In this document: piece after piece, positions 40,746 to 55,700 of the stretch
Position numbering within the stretch: the stretch's first letter is position 1
How the letters are laid out: every line of letters starts with the position of its first letter
Origin: Sipunculus nudus
Taxonomy: Eukaryota; Annelida; Sipuncula; Golfingiida; Sipunculidae
Assembly (NCBI GenBank): GCA_026874595.1
Contig: CM049309.1
Location: forward strand, 29,575,033 to 29,639,032
Direction of reading: 5' to 3'
Length of the DNA stretch: 64,000 nt
Position numbers and translations under genes: made by a program
The notes under the pieces: model-generated
Seen by the model: only the letters and a program-made list of their open reading frames with translations
Told to the model about the DNA's origin: nothing
Databases searched by the model: none

Positions 40746-43700
40746 AATATAAATCAATACTGCATAATTGTTTGGGTGATAAAGATAATACTAGTATAGG
40801 TGCGATCTGGGAAATTCAGTGCATGTTTGGTGTTTACATTGGCATTCTACATGGATTGGACCAATATTTTTGCACTGCGCATTAACACATCTCAGTCACG
40901 ATAAAAGATACAGAGGCAAGTTAGACAATTCTCCGAATTGAAACATAAAGCAGCATTTGTTAACACTTATCCTAAATAATATTTAACTGAAATGACAAAT
41001 TTGGCTTGTGGCTTTGTTCAGATCTATGCACTGTGAGACTGTGGATAACTTTTGAGTACAAGTCAATGAGGACTTATGAAGATCAGCTGGGTGTTTAATT
41101 CGTTTAGAATAAAGATGTCTCTATAAAAAAATGTCAGAATGTTATCGATTAGCGTTGTTTAGACCACGTTTTACATTCGAAATTGTTTAGACATTGGAAA
41201 AATGTCCGACTGAGTTAACTTTAATTGTTTTATGATTATAAAATATATAATATGAATAAAGTATAAAATATGAATATGCTTAGGTTGTATTATAATGCTG
41301 AGACCACCATTTTAGTGCAAGTCTAAAGTTCTGTATAGAAGCAAACACAATATATCTATCTGGAAAAGGGGGCTTTGTCTTAAGTTTCCCTACACATTTA
41401 GTTGTTCAGAGATGTTTGTTACTGATGGATTCCTAAACCTTAGACCCTTTAGGGTGAATTTCAGAGAGTGTTTGGAGATACAGATAACACATATATTTGA
41501 TTTGGAATATAATTGGTCGATTTTTTTTTTATTCAGACATATACTTTCAAACTTTTTGTCTATAGCTCAAACTAGACATCTTGTTTGCGATAAAATCATT
41601 TCATAAAGGTATTTGTTACATCATACGGGAAATAGAATGGCCTATGAAATTGATTAAACCGCATGCTTGCATATAATATAGAAAAAATGAATCATGTATC
41701 TATGGTATTTATTTTTATATTCCAAAAATAAAAAAGACAACAGGTATGAAGTTAAATAGCTAGTTATGGGATGCAGGAATAAGAAAGGAATAAGAAATGT
41801 AGGTTAATATTCTACAGGACATGGTCTCTAGATGAAATAATGAACAACTAAGTAACACCATATAAATTAAGCCATTGTAGAAAACCACTATATAAACAAG
41901 ACAGTTTGCTACATAACAAAAATGCAAGATTTATTGTAAAAAGTATTACAATATACCAAGAAGACTAAAAGACGAGATATATTTATTCATATGCAATTAA
42001 ATCATTGAAAGTTAGAACGCATAATTTCCGGCTCATAAAGCACATGACAGGATAAGTGTAGAATGATAACGTTGATATTTTGCTATGGCATTTAAGCTTA
42101 TAATGACTATATGCGAAGTCTGGATCCCAAATTGAATTCAACTACAATGACCACAAAGACAGTTATCAATAATCTGTAACAGACAATACTCTCCAACTCG
42201 GGCAAATATATCAGGAATTATTAAACAAAAACTATGTTAATAATTGTTCCTCTTCACTAAAACATTCTGTGTCACATTTTCATCATGGTTGATTACCGGC
42301 ATTTTGAGATCTGTCATAAACACCTGACCTTTGGTGTTAAGTTGGCTTCTTGTGCACATAAAAAATAAACATATTGGACTGGAATGTGTTTTTCTTTGTC
42401 CTTAATTTAGTATAACATTTGCAATATTCTATCCAAATAAAGCGGATCTTAAGTGATTTTCCTTTCCCTGACCCTTCATATTTTAGGCTAAATATTGTTA
42501 TTTCGGTGAGCAAGGGCCAAATAGGTTTCGGCGCTAAAAGGAAACTAGTATGTACTTCACCTGAGGACCTCCTCTTAAATCAACCCCCCCGATGTACTCT
42601 ATCCACTTTCAAAGTTTTGTGCTTTTATCCGATCTTAAACGTTATGGTCCAAATATGACGCCGAGCCACATGACTAAAAGCAAATCTTGATCGTACACTC
42701 CTTTGTTAATGTAACTACCCAAGTTGTGTTCCAGAATGTGCCAGTACAACTAATATATCGCATTGTAACCTTTTGGCTTTAATAATATTGTCGGTTTATT
42801 TGATAATGCAGTCTGAAGGATTTTATTTCTATGCATTATTATAATTTGTATTGAATTTGGAAACAGGTGATGTATAAGTGGTAATTTGTCAACATATTAT
42901 TCGGAATGTGCTTGCAATCTTGTAACATGGCGGTTATGATAGTTAATAAAATAATTCTAATAAAAATCAATTTTGCTGGCTCAGAAGTTTACATTTTGAA
43001 TTGGCAATGATTTACAGAGATCTGTTGCAATGAATAACAAGAACAAACAAAAATATTAATGTAAGGTTGATTTTTATCAGAAATATGGTTTATCGGTCAT
43101 ATTTAGTTCAAACACCAGGAGTTGCTAAGGCAACTATCCGTTATCATAAACATTTAATACTCTCCCAAAAACTGAATCACAAACTCAACAATAGTAAACA
43201 AGAAAACTATTTGCACATTTTTTCGTTTATACACTAAATATCTTCGTTTAATGTTTACATGTAGCTTTCCCAGTCCCTAATTTGAGAAACTGTTTTGTCA
43301 CGTGACCATTCTACACTTTTTGGGCTACAGGTGTATAATATAACAATGTAAATGGTAATAATAGAAAGAACACTTCTTTGGCTTTCTTTTGGTATATAAT
43401 TAACTATATTTCATTACACCGCAGTGGATCTCAGGTTATTTTTCCTTCCCTACCCCTCTTCATTTTCATGCGAAAAGAGGGTACTGTGATACGCAAGGCG
43501 CAGATGGTTTTCAGGCTCTAAAACTTATCTCGTAGGTATTCCATGAAGGCACCCCCTCTGAAATCATCCGTTTTGGTGTACTCTATCCATATACAAACTT
43601 TGGTGCTTTTATCCGGTCTGTAACGATATGGCCAAAATCTGACACTAAGCCACCTGACTACATGGTCAAACTTGGGCAAAATTTAAGGTACCAATTTTAT

Positions 43701-46700
43701 ATTTTTGCCAATATTTAATAAAATTTAACAGATTTTGATCTAATTTTTGGTATACAATTAAATTTTGATCAATTAAAGTTGTATTACTGAAAAAAAGTCC
43801 CTACCTTTAACACTTTTGGTCTATAGTGACCAAATATCTTTCCTGATTTTTTTTACAAAGTCCATTATGTTTGGGCCCATAACTTTTTTAAATTAAATAA
43901 TACTGACTTAATTTCTGGCATGTACATAGGAACTATATAGAGGAATATTTATGGTAAATATGAAGAAAACCAGATGAGTGGTTTTGATATTAGGCAGTCC
44001 TGAAGTGTGAAAATAGATTTCTAATAAAAAATTGAGGTTTTTCCTTAATATCTTAAAGGTACTAAGTCTTATTGACCCAATTTTCGGCATGGTAGGAGAT
44101 TTTGGGGACGTCAAACTGTATGGCGAATTTCAGAATTGTAGGTCCAATGGTGTCGAAACATGCCAGTCTTACGGACGGACATCCGGACGGACGACGGACA
44201 ATGGACCATGACTATAGCTCAGATGACTTATAGTCAGCTGAGCTAAAAATGCTACATTAACACAATATGGCATCTTCTGGGTTACTCCTTGAAATACCTT
44301 TACAGGGAGAGTTTTTGTATATTGGAGTGGACACATTCTAAAATTAAGGAAACACAGTGCAAACAATATAAATTACTGCATAACACTTGATTGGGTGGCG
44401 GGGTGGGGGGGGGGGGGGAGGGATATGAGACTTACAGTACACCTGTCACAGCAGGGGATCTCCCCAAGTGACTGTAAAAAATCAGGAACCCTGGCATACA
44501 TGACCTTCAGTGACCAGGAATGGGCTGCCTGCATCTGGACAAAAGCAAGTGACTAAAATAGAGCCTAAAATAAATAAAAAAACTGGCATAATTTTCAAGC
44601 TTTTATATTCAAATTTCAGGTTTGAACAAATTAAATACTTATGTTTACATGCTGTGAAAACTAAATCAACACTACTCACAGGAAAAAAATGTGCCATAGT
44701 TTATATAAAAGTTAGGCGACATTTAAGGTACTGATTTTATTTTTATGCTAATAACTTAAAAAATTCACAAAATTCAGTTCTAATTTTGGGTATATAATTG
44801 AATCTTATCTAAACAAAGTTATATTCTTGGAAAAAAGTCTATAGCTTTAAAAATGTTCATGTTAAGTGAGTAAATTTTTTTCCTGATATTTTTACAAAGT
44901 CCATTATGTTCTGGCCCATAACTTTAAGAATTTACATTCAATGGACTTAATTTCTGGTATGTATATAGGAAATATATAGGAGAATACTTCTGGTAAACAT
45001 TAAGAAAAACAGGTGCGTGGTTTTTATATTAGGCAGTCCTGAAGTGTGATAATAGGTTTTTAATGGAAATTTGAGATTTTTCCTTAATTTCTGCATTTCT
45101 CCAAAGTTGCAGTGACCAAGTTTTCGGTTTGGTAGATCTTGGGGACATCTCACAGTAAATATTTTATTTTTTGGTATAACGGTTTCTATACGTGCCAGTC
45201 TAACAGACGGACAGACTGACGGCGGACGGACAGACGACAGACAATGGACCACGACTATAGCTCAGATGACTTATAGTCAGCTGAGCTAATAAAACTGTTC
45301 CACAGTTCAAGCATTCAAATTCTTCTCTTAACAGCTGGACTTTGTCTCATAAGCAAGTGTAAGCATTGTTTCAGCTTTCCTTAATATTTTACAAATTACT
45401 GATCTGGGAACCCCTGATGTGCAGATGATGCATGTTCTGTTACCTACATGAAATGACTGTTCCAACAGCTGTGTACTATGTACATCAGGAGAGCCTTTTT
45501 TTGTTTTCAACATCCATAAGTGAATATAACAGTAGTATTAAATGTGAAATGACGTACACTAACCTGTGATAAGTTTGGTTGTGAGGTCATGTCACGGTAC
45601 ATGTCTCTCTGTTTGATTACGTCATTCACCTGTAAACAGATCATAAAAGAAAAGACACCAGTATATCATGCCATCAATAATGGTAAATGTGTCCAAGAAA
45701 ATTCTGAAGCAACACTTTTTTTATGCCTGCATGTGTATGAAAGCTGAAGGGACTTTTATGACTGTTACTTTTAATATGTTGAAAATTGACGAAATAACCT
45801 AAACAAGCAAATTAAAAAAATTTATGTCCCCCGCTTTCGTCTTCAAGTCCGGGATGATTTTAATGTCTATGGTAAGTACAAATAGTTTTAACCACGCTCA
45901 AAAGATGGCAGCACTTGGCAGTTACTGCAAACAAGTATTTTATGTCCACTGCTAGCGACACCTGATGGTGATTAGTGAAACTAAATGTGCTGATTCATCA
46001 TAGATTCATACAGAAAATGAAATATCATATTGTATTATTATCTTGTGAGACAGACACTCTAAAAGGAATCCTAAACAAGGTAAGCATGAGAGCAATCACT
46101 GACCAAAATTTGAATGAAATCAGATAAAATTGAGGAAAGTGATCGCACTGAAAGGAAAAACCTGACGGACAGACAGACAGACAGATGGATAGACAGAGAG
46201 ACAGAAAAACCTATATCAATGTCCCCCGTTCTTTCAAAGGAAGCGGGGCTCAAAATTCATAAAAGTGATGCAACTAAATGACCAGGCAGCCCATAATCAA
46301 CAAGGCTTGGTTTTGCGGAGGGCTGAAAAGTGTGTATTAGTGCGTCAAAAGTGATAATATTACAACTTATAAATTCTTTACTGATGGTGCAGTATTTTGA
46401 TAAGCCAAGAAATATCCTTAGAGCATTATTGTATGCACTTTCAACTTTTCTTTGCTGGACTTCCTGTATTTACACCAGAGACTGGCACATTTTATAGAGT
46501 GTCAAAACATTTTAAATAATAATATCTAAACTCTTTCCAAGGAAAGTTTTAAATTTTGTACTGCTTGACAGGAGATAAAATGCATTTGTCCGATTTTCAG
46601 ACATAGCCCAGAGGATGTCTAAGTTTTTTCTTTTCCCATTATATGCATTTACACAGATTTTGTCAAATTAAGTTTGATATTATGCGAAATGCCTTAGTCA

Positions 46701-49700
46701 TAGGCAAAACTTATTAGTTTTGCAGACCTTTGACCGACGGAACAAAATCCACTTTTGAACATATATACATTTTGAACAATATATATAATTAATACATTAA
46801 GTCTATCATATTTCTGGTTGAATAAGCTTGTTTTAATAACAGTACAATTATGTACCTGTATTTCTTGTAATGAGGTAAATGGTAATCCGCCACCCAAGTA
46901 GCGGCCAATATGGTTGACTGACCAGAGTCTGGCCCAGCAGTGGCTAATTCTGGGTTGCGGCCGAAATGGTTGGCCACTGGGTGCTGGCAGCCAATATGGT
47001 TGATTTGTGGCTGGTGGCCTATTTCAACGGTGGCCAAAATGGCCTTAAGCCCTATTACTTCCTATGACCTAGTATATTAGCAAATAATGCTGAACATTTC
47101 TTGTCCAGTGACTGCCCAGGATGTGCCTATAGTTCAGCCAAATTTCTGGCATGTGGGAAATATTTATTGAGGAATATCTACACCAAATATAAACAAAACA
47201 ACTACGGTGGTTTTAACACAAAGCACTCTTTAACCCTTTAATTGCTGAAATTGTACGTCACATGACATACCCTCATCTGTTCCTAAGCCACAGAAACTCA
47301 CACAAATTTTATATCAAGAACTCCCTGATTTAGCTCGGTCTTGGAGTTAAATTAATTTTTAACACGTTTAATTTTCATTCAATACGGTTCCAAGACACCC
47401 CTACTGTAAAGTTGATATTTTTTTTATTTATTTACATGGGAATTTCTCATGAATATTAACAAGGGACCCATGGGACACTGTGCTCAGCTGAAGTTGACCT
47501 TGAAGGTAAAAATCTAAAATAGTATTGAATGGAGATTAAGTCTAAGAGGAAAAGGTAATATAGGCCATGGCTGGTTGAAATGATTGTTTTGAACACGTTT
47601 AATTTTCATTCTATATGGTTCCAAGACACCACTACCATAAACTTGAATATTAACAAGGGATCCATGGGTCACTGTGCTCAGCTGAAGTTGACCTTGAAGG
47701 TAAAAATCTAAAATAATATCATATGGAGATAAAGTGTAAGAGGAAGAGGTAATATAGGCCATGGTTGGTTTATATGATTGGTTTGTATTGATAAGCAAGA
47801 GATTGTTGCAAATAATATTTTTTTACCTGACCATGTGTTTCCTAATGTTGAACTGAAGCATGTGAGCTGTTTGTGAACAAATGATCTGTACTATTACCAT
47901 GATAACTGGTTGGCTTTTTGATAAACTGTTGACATTTCAGTAGTTTACACATTTGTTCAATTGAATCTATTTGTATTTTTTTTATTTTATGAAATCCATA
48001 CAGTTGAAATATAACTAATTAACAACATACATACAGGGCAAACAAAGCCTGATCTCCAGTTCTGCTGAGGTAGGAATATAATGAACAAATATTTGTATTA
48101 GATCCTCATTTTTTTATCACATCAATTTTTTATTATAGGTTTATATTTCTATACTTTTCTAATATAACATATATATCTGAATATAAAATATACCACAAAA
48201 ATATATCTTTTAAATCTGCAAAACAATAAATATCTAAAAATAATACTTGATTTAGACTTCACAATTTTAAATTGCGTCTTTATTTATCCATAATGTGCTT
48301 CATATTTTTTACATTTAAGCATACTGATGGGTTAAATTATATTTGTTAAAATCATTTAAAAGAACATTGATTTCTTTAAAAATGCTACATTGTCAAAATT
48401 CAAAGTGTGAGAAACCTTAACATAATCTGAACAGTAAGGGGATGTTTTTTCACAACCAAATACAAACAGGAAATGGTATAGTGTAACAGAAGTTTTTTCA
48501 TGATTTCTCAAAGGAATTAAGTCGCAGCAACCAAGTTTTGACTTTTGTACGAGAACTTAGGAACATCTAACTGTGTTATGAAATTCGGATTTGTAGGTCC
48601 AGCATTTTCAAAACGTGCTGTGGTAGCAAATGGCTGGACAGACAACGGACAAAGGACCATCGCTAAAGCTGAGATGACTTATTGTCAGCTGAGCTAAAAG
48701 CATATTAAACATATGGTCAAGTTTAATCAAAATGAAGACTCAACCATGCTGAAACCATAGTATCCCCTTGGTGCACTAAACATGTAAGAATCTATCTGAC
48801 CACTGCTGAGAAAACTTCTGACACACGTCCCACAACTGACAACTGACTATTCATTTTGATTTTCAGAACAATACATTCATCGTTTCTTCAGAAACTGTAT
48901 GTTTGTGGGATTCTCAATAAGTATGTAATTATTCAAGGTCACGGCAACTCCTATAATCCAGATCATGACACAAATTTGAATAGACTTCATCTTATGATCC
49001 ATATTTATGCATGTGTACAATATGAAAGAAATCTGTGTGCTATTGAACTATATTGCTCATACAATTATCAAGTGGCAGTGATAGGGATATTTAATGGGAA
49101 AAAAAAAAGAAATCAAGGGCCTAGATGCACAAATGGTCCTCCACCATATGTTTATCTAGGAAAGTGTGGCATCAGTGATAGGGCGTGATATCAGCCGCCA
49201 CCAGTTACGCTGCACGAGTGTATCAGCTGAGCAACTCAGCGGAACATGCAGTGAACGGCATGTATTTAGATTCAATGATAGATCTCATGTAAATCAAGGA
49301 AATTCCGTATCACATGACTGACTCAACCAATGAGCATCAACATTTGGATGACCTGAGTCTTTTTAATGTAGTATAAACATGGCAGACGAATGGTTTGTGC
49401 CAGCAAACTTTGGTCATAATTTCGATGCTGAAAAAATAATAGCATTTGATTATTATATCTGTTGCAAAATACATCAAAATGTTGATTAAAAGGGACATTT
49501 TGGCCTGTGCAATATTCCAAATATGATTGCGGGCACACCTGCAGGTGACAGCAGCCAAACGCCCCTGAAAGCTCCGGAATACCCTAGTGTTTCCACCATA
49601 TTGAATGTCTGCATCATTTGAGGCCCAGTCATGGCAATGTAAATTTGCACAATCACAGCTGGATTTGAGACATCCAGTCATAATCTCAATGTCAGGATAA

Positions 49701-52700
49701 ACATATCATGTTGAAAATTATTTCCGTCCCATTACTGAGTTCGAAGTCGATGTATTTGAATCAATTTCAATGGACAAAATCACCGTATATAGTTCAAATT
49801 TGTTTGCAAGTAGCACCGGCAGGTGACAGCTGCCGAAGGTCACTGAACACTCTCGATCACCTCAGCATTTCCGCCATACTGAATGTCTGCCTGATGTGAA
49901 GCCTAGTCAGGTCAAGGTCAACCTGACAAAATCACTGCTCAATCTGAGGCATCCGGTCATAATATCTATGTTTGGATAATATTCTGATGTTGATAATACG
50001 GGATATCGCTAAAACCAATACTCTCATGTGTGGAGGCAGTAAATGACTGCCTGCTTGAAAAACTGCAGGCAAACAACTAGCCTGACCAGCCCATTCATTC
50101 AACACAGCAGTGTGGGCACTGGAAACTGTGTTTTTAATTGCCGATCATCCTGATACTTATTATTCATCATATTTATTTTGCTGTGCTAAACCAAAAAACA
50201 GAACATGAAAGACATAAGAAAATTCTGCATTTGGCACGGTTTGCATTAGAATTTGATCTTGAATCAACTGCCTTGTAGCGGATGATATAAGGGAAATGTA
50301 CACAGGGTCTTTAGTCATTGATAAACGTCATAATTTGCAAGTTTCCTTGAATTATGATACATTATGGTACGAAACAATTGTAAACTCGAATTTATTCAAT
50401 GATCATATTAATTAAAGAGATTCCATAGTGTGTATAAGCTAACAAATTTGGGACTGTCAGTTTCGTCTGTGTTAATGAGTATCTGGCTAAATCACTCTTG
50501 CCTGCACAAACAAGCTTACGGCTGTGCAAGCCAGTCATTTTTCTCCTCCATCTACACGAGAAGCTGCATTAGCGATATCCCGTATTGATTTCATTCCAAT
50601 ATTGAGTTTGAGGTGTCTGGATTTGAATGATTTCCCATGGACCATACATAGGGACATTCGGAGACCGGACTCTTTTGACAAAAATTAAAATTACTCCTCT
50701 GCGCTGTGGAAAGTACGCTGCATATATTAAATTGTTCATTAACAAGGGACCTATGGGTCACTGTGCTCAGCTGACGTTAACCTTGAAGGTAAAAATCTAA
50801 AATAATATCAAATGGAGATAAAGTGTAAGAGGATGAGGTAATAAAGGCCATGGTTGGTTTATATGATTGGTTTGTATTGATGAGCAAGAAATTGTTGCAA
50901 ATAATATTTTGTGACCTGACCATGTGTTTCCTATGTTGAAACTGAAGCATGTGAGCAGTTTGTGAACAAATGATCTGTACAATTACCATGATCATTAGTT
51001 GGCTTTTCGATTGACTGTTGACATTTCAGTAGTTTAAACATTTGTTCAATCGAATCTTTTTTTTGTATAATATATATTATTAAATATGTTTTTTTTTTTA
51101 TGAAATGTATACAGTTGAAATATAACTAATTAACAACATAAAACATGGCAAACAAAGCCTGATCTCAAATTCTGCTGATGCAGGAAAATAATGAACAAAT
51201 GTTTGTAATAAATCCTCATTTTTTTATCACATCAATTTTTTATTAGTTTATATTTCTATACATTTTCAATATAACATATATATCTGAATATAAAAGTTGA
51301 TTCATAATTCTCAATTGCATCATCATAAATCTCAATCTTGTCAGATAACACCACATCATGCATACAAATGTTTATTTATTTTTTACCACAAAAATATATC
51401 TTTTAAATCTGCAAAACAATAAATATCTAAAAAAATACTTGATTTAGATTTCACAATTTTTAATTGTGTCTTTATTTATCCATAATGTGCTTCATATTTT
51501 ATCATAATTTAAGCATACTGATGGGTTCCATTATGATTGGTAAAATGATTTAAAAGAAAAATGATTTCTTTAAAAATGCTACATTACACAACATTGCATC
51601 TTCTGGATTACACCTTGAATTACTTTTTCAAGGAAAGTTTTTGCATATCAGAGTGGAAACAGCATTACAATTAAGGAGATACAGTGAAAACAATAACAAT
51701 ACTGCATAACACTTGGTGGGTTGGGTTTACGGGGGGGGGGGGGGGGGGGGGGGGTGATATTGGGGTGGTGATATGAGAATAACTGTACACCTGTCACAGC
51801 AGGGGATCTCCCCCAGTGACTGTAACAAATCAGAAACCCTGGCATAGCTGACTTCCAGTGACCTGGAGTGGGACCCTGCATCTGTAACCTCTAATCAAAG
51901 CAAATGACTACAATAGAGCCTCAAGAAAAAAATCAATAACTAGCTTAATTTTCAAGCTTTTATTTTCAAATTTCAGATTTAAACAAATTAAATATTTATG
52001 TTTACATGCTGTGAAAATTAAATCAATGGTACTTACAGGAAAAAAACGTGCCATGGTCAAAGTTGGGCAAAATTTAAGGTACTGATTTTATTTTTATGCT
52101 AATTACTTAGTAAATTTACAAAATTCAGATCTAATTTTGGGTAAGCAATTGAATCTTAATTAAACATAGTTATATACTTGGGAAAATAGACTCTAGTTTC
52201 AAAATTTTTCATGTTAAGTGAGTAAATATTTTTCCTGATTTTTTACAAAGTCCATTATGTTTGGGCCCATAACTTAAAGAATTTATACTTAACAGACTTA
52301 ATTTCTGGCATGTACATAGGAACTATATAGAAGAATATTTATGGTAAATATGAGGAAAAACAGATGAGTGGTTTTGATATTAGGCAGTCCTGAAGTGTGA
52401 AAATAGGATTTTAATAAAAAATTGAGGTTTTTCCTTAATTTCTCAAAGGAACGAAGTCACAAAGACCCAGTTTTCGGCTTGGTAGGAGATCTTGGGGACA
52501 TCTAACATTATGCTGAATTTTGGATTCCTAGGTCTTATGGTTTCAAAACGTGCCACATCTACGGACGGACGGACGGACGGACAGACGGACGGACGACGGA
52601 CAATGGACCACGACTATAGCTCAGATGACTTATAGTCAGCTGAGCTAAAAATTGAAATCAATGAAATATCTTAGTGACACCCTTATTTTTATGCCAAATA

Positions 52701-55700
52701 TTCTTCTATCATGTAAGTTTTGTTAAACCAGAGGTTTGAGGGATGACTTATATTCAAATTTTTTTTATTCAGAAACAATTAAGAAATATTATAAAAATCA
52801 TATTTTATTGAATAAAAAATTATTTTTAAAATTTTTTAGAAATTATACTCATGATCCACCATTTATTTTATTTTGTATAAATCTATAAATGAACCAGCTC
52901 TTTACAGACTTTTAATCATGACATCAAAGAATCTTTTTTGTGTTGGATGTCCATATAATTTTCCTCATATATTATCGATATAAAAACATTCAATTTTATA
53001 TACTTATAGGTATGTGATTCTTTTGTTTTTTTATTGTTGAATGAATTTCCATACAGTAATTGTCCCCGCCCGCATCTGTCCCTACCTCTCATGAAGGGAC
53101 ACCTGCAATGTAAGGACACTGGCGATATCCCACAGGTGTCCCCTCATAACAGGTTCTGCTGTATACTCAAATTGTACCTATTCACACAAAGGTCACTACC
53201 AGATAAGGTCATGACCCTATTTTAAATACATTTTGTCCTCTCACCCTTTTCTATGGACTTGTAAAATTTGAAAAAGATCTGTGGTATATTTTATGAGTAA
53301 TCTTGCCTACAAGGATTGTCGGTGGTACCAATTCAACCATGCACAAATCAAAGTATCCCAAACTTTCAGTATGAAGATACAAATATGTAAGTGGCTCCTA
53401 CAAATTTGAGTACAAAATTTTGTGAGAATCTTCCCAGCCAACACTGTGGAAAGTTATTAAAAAACACTATTGATTCAATGGCCCAGATGGGTTCCCAGTA
53501 GAATTTTATAAAACATTTTGGTCTGATTTAAAAGAATATTTTATAAATGCTATAAGTAACTCATATAATAAAGGCTGCCTTCCACTCACTATGCGTCAAG
53601 GGATAATATGTCTCATTCCTAAGAGAGGCAAGGACCAACTTCTTTTGAAAAACTGGCGCCCCCTTTCTCTTCTTAATACCGATTATAAAATATTAGCAAA
53701 AACTTTAGCCAATAAACTTAAAATAGTCTTACCTTCAATAATACATTCAGATCAAACTGGTTTCATGAAAAATCGATATATCGGAGAAAATATAATAAAA
53801 ATTATAAGCATTATCTCTCATTTAAAAAATAAAAAGATAGGAGGTTACCTGTTATCAGTTGATTTTGAAAAAGCATTTGATCAGTTAGAATGGCCTTATA
53901 TTCAAGATGTTCTTCAAGCATTTAATTTTGGACCAATCCTTCGAAATTTGATTAAGATATTATATCATAATATTTTTAGCTGTGTTCTGAACAGAGGATG
54001 GGCCACTGATTTCTTCTCAGTAACAAGAGGTGTTAGACAGGGATGTCCCCTATCACCATACTTATTCATATTGGCAGCAGAAATACTAGCAAATGAAATA
54101 AGGAATAACTGTAAAATAAAAGGAGTAATAGTTGATCAGAAGGAACACAAAATTATTCAGTATGCAGATGACACTGTTTTAACTCTTACAGGAGGACCAA
54201 TGTCAATCAAAGAAGTCTTGGATGTATTTAAAAGGTTTCAACAAATATCAGGTCTTAAAGTTAACTTAGAAAAAACAACAATAATGCCGATAACAAACTA
54301 TTTTTATAATCAGGCACAATTGAAAGACTTAGGTCTGTGTTGGTGTACTAATCCAGTTAAAATTTTAGGAATCTCAATTCATCCGGAATGGAAAAAAATG
54401 ATAGAAACTAACTATAAAGAAATCCTTAGTAAAATTAAAACTATTATAAATATCTGGAGACACAGAATTATGTCCTTGTCTGGAAGGATAACCATTGTGA
54501 AAACATGTATTATTTCACAACTCATATATTTATTCCTTGTACTTCCTAAGCCATCACAAACTTATATTAAAGAAGTGGAAAGATTAATATTTAAATTTAT
54601 ATGGAATAACCAACCAGATAAGGTTAAGAGAAACACTTTAATAGTACCGAGAGATAAAGGAGGGTTAAATATGATTAATCTCCAAGCTAAGTTACAATCC
54701 TTAAAAATCTCATGGGTTAAACGTTTTCTTAGTGGCTCTACTGAAAATGGTTGGAGACAGATTATTAATGTACAATTAAAAAATCTAGGTACATATATAT
54801 TTAAATGTAACTTAAGAGTAAACGACTTAAAAGATTTGAATGTCTCTTGTGATCCATTCTGGAAAGAAGTACTCCAATCCTGGTGCAATTACAATTACAC
54901 TAAGACGGTTTCTATAAATGAAATTCAGTCACAAACTTTGTGGTTTAACTCTCACATAAAAATAAATAACACAGTAATATTTTATAATAAATTATATAAG
55001 GCAGGGGTCAAAACAGTTTCAGACATTACTAAAAATGTGGGAAACAATGTTACATTTCTGAGCTTTGAAGAATTAATAAGCAGATACAAAGTTACTATTA
55101 ACTTTATGCACTACACAGGATTGCTGCATGCAATCCCAGGAACTTGGAAAAAAGATATAAAGAATAACTCAAAGGTCCAACTGCAAGAATATGGGGTTGA
55201 AAAAATTTTAAGAATGAAAAATACTTCACGTTTCATCTACAGTGATTTAATAAATAACCTCTATATTTTGCCAGTCAAATCAATGGAAAAGTGGACCAGA
55301 GAGTTAGAATTACAAAACAATGAAATCATACTTAAAGCCTTCAAAAATATAACTAGTATTACCATTTCTGAGAAGCTAAGAACCTTTCAGTTTAAACTAC
55401 TACATAGGATTCTACCTTTGAATCCCTTCCTCTATAAATTGAAAAAAAGTGACACAGAATTGTGCACATTTTGCAAAAAAGATAGAGAGACATATTCTCA
55501 TATATTTTATCACTGTGAAATAACATACAGCTTAATATCTGATTTAAAAAAAATGGTTGAGAAACATAGGCTTAGATATACACATGAGCAATTTCAGAAA
55601 AACCTTTATAATTATGAACACTACCAACGACACCCTTCTAGATATTTTAATACTACTCTTTAAACATTTCGTATACACATGTAAGTGTAAAGAAAAAATT

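Noticed and set aside
53591-53593. ATG at 53591 as the true start of the LINE protein
   Set aside because: RT-family sequence continues upstream in frame to 53474 (GPDGFPVEFYK block), so this Met is internal to a 5'-truncated ORF2.
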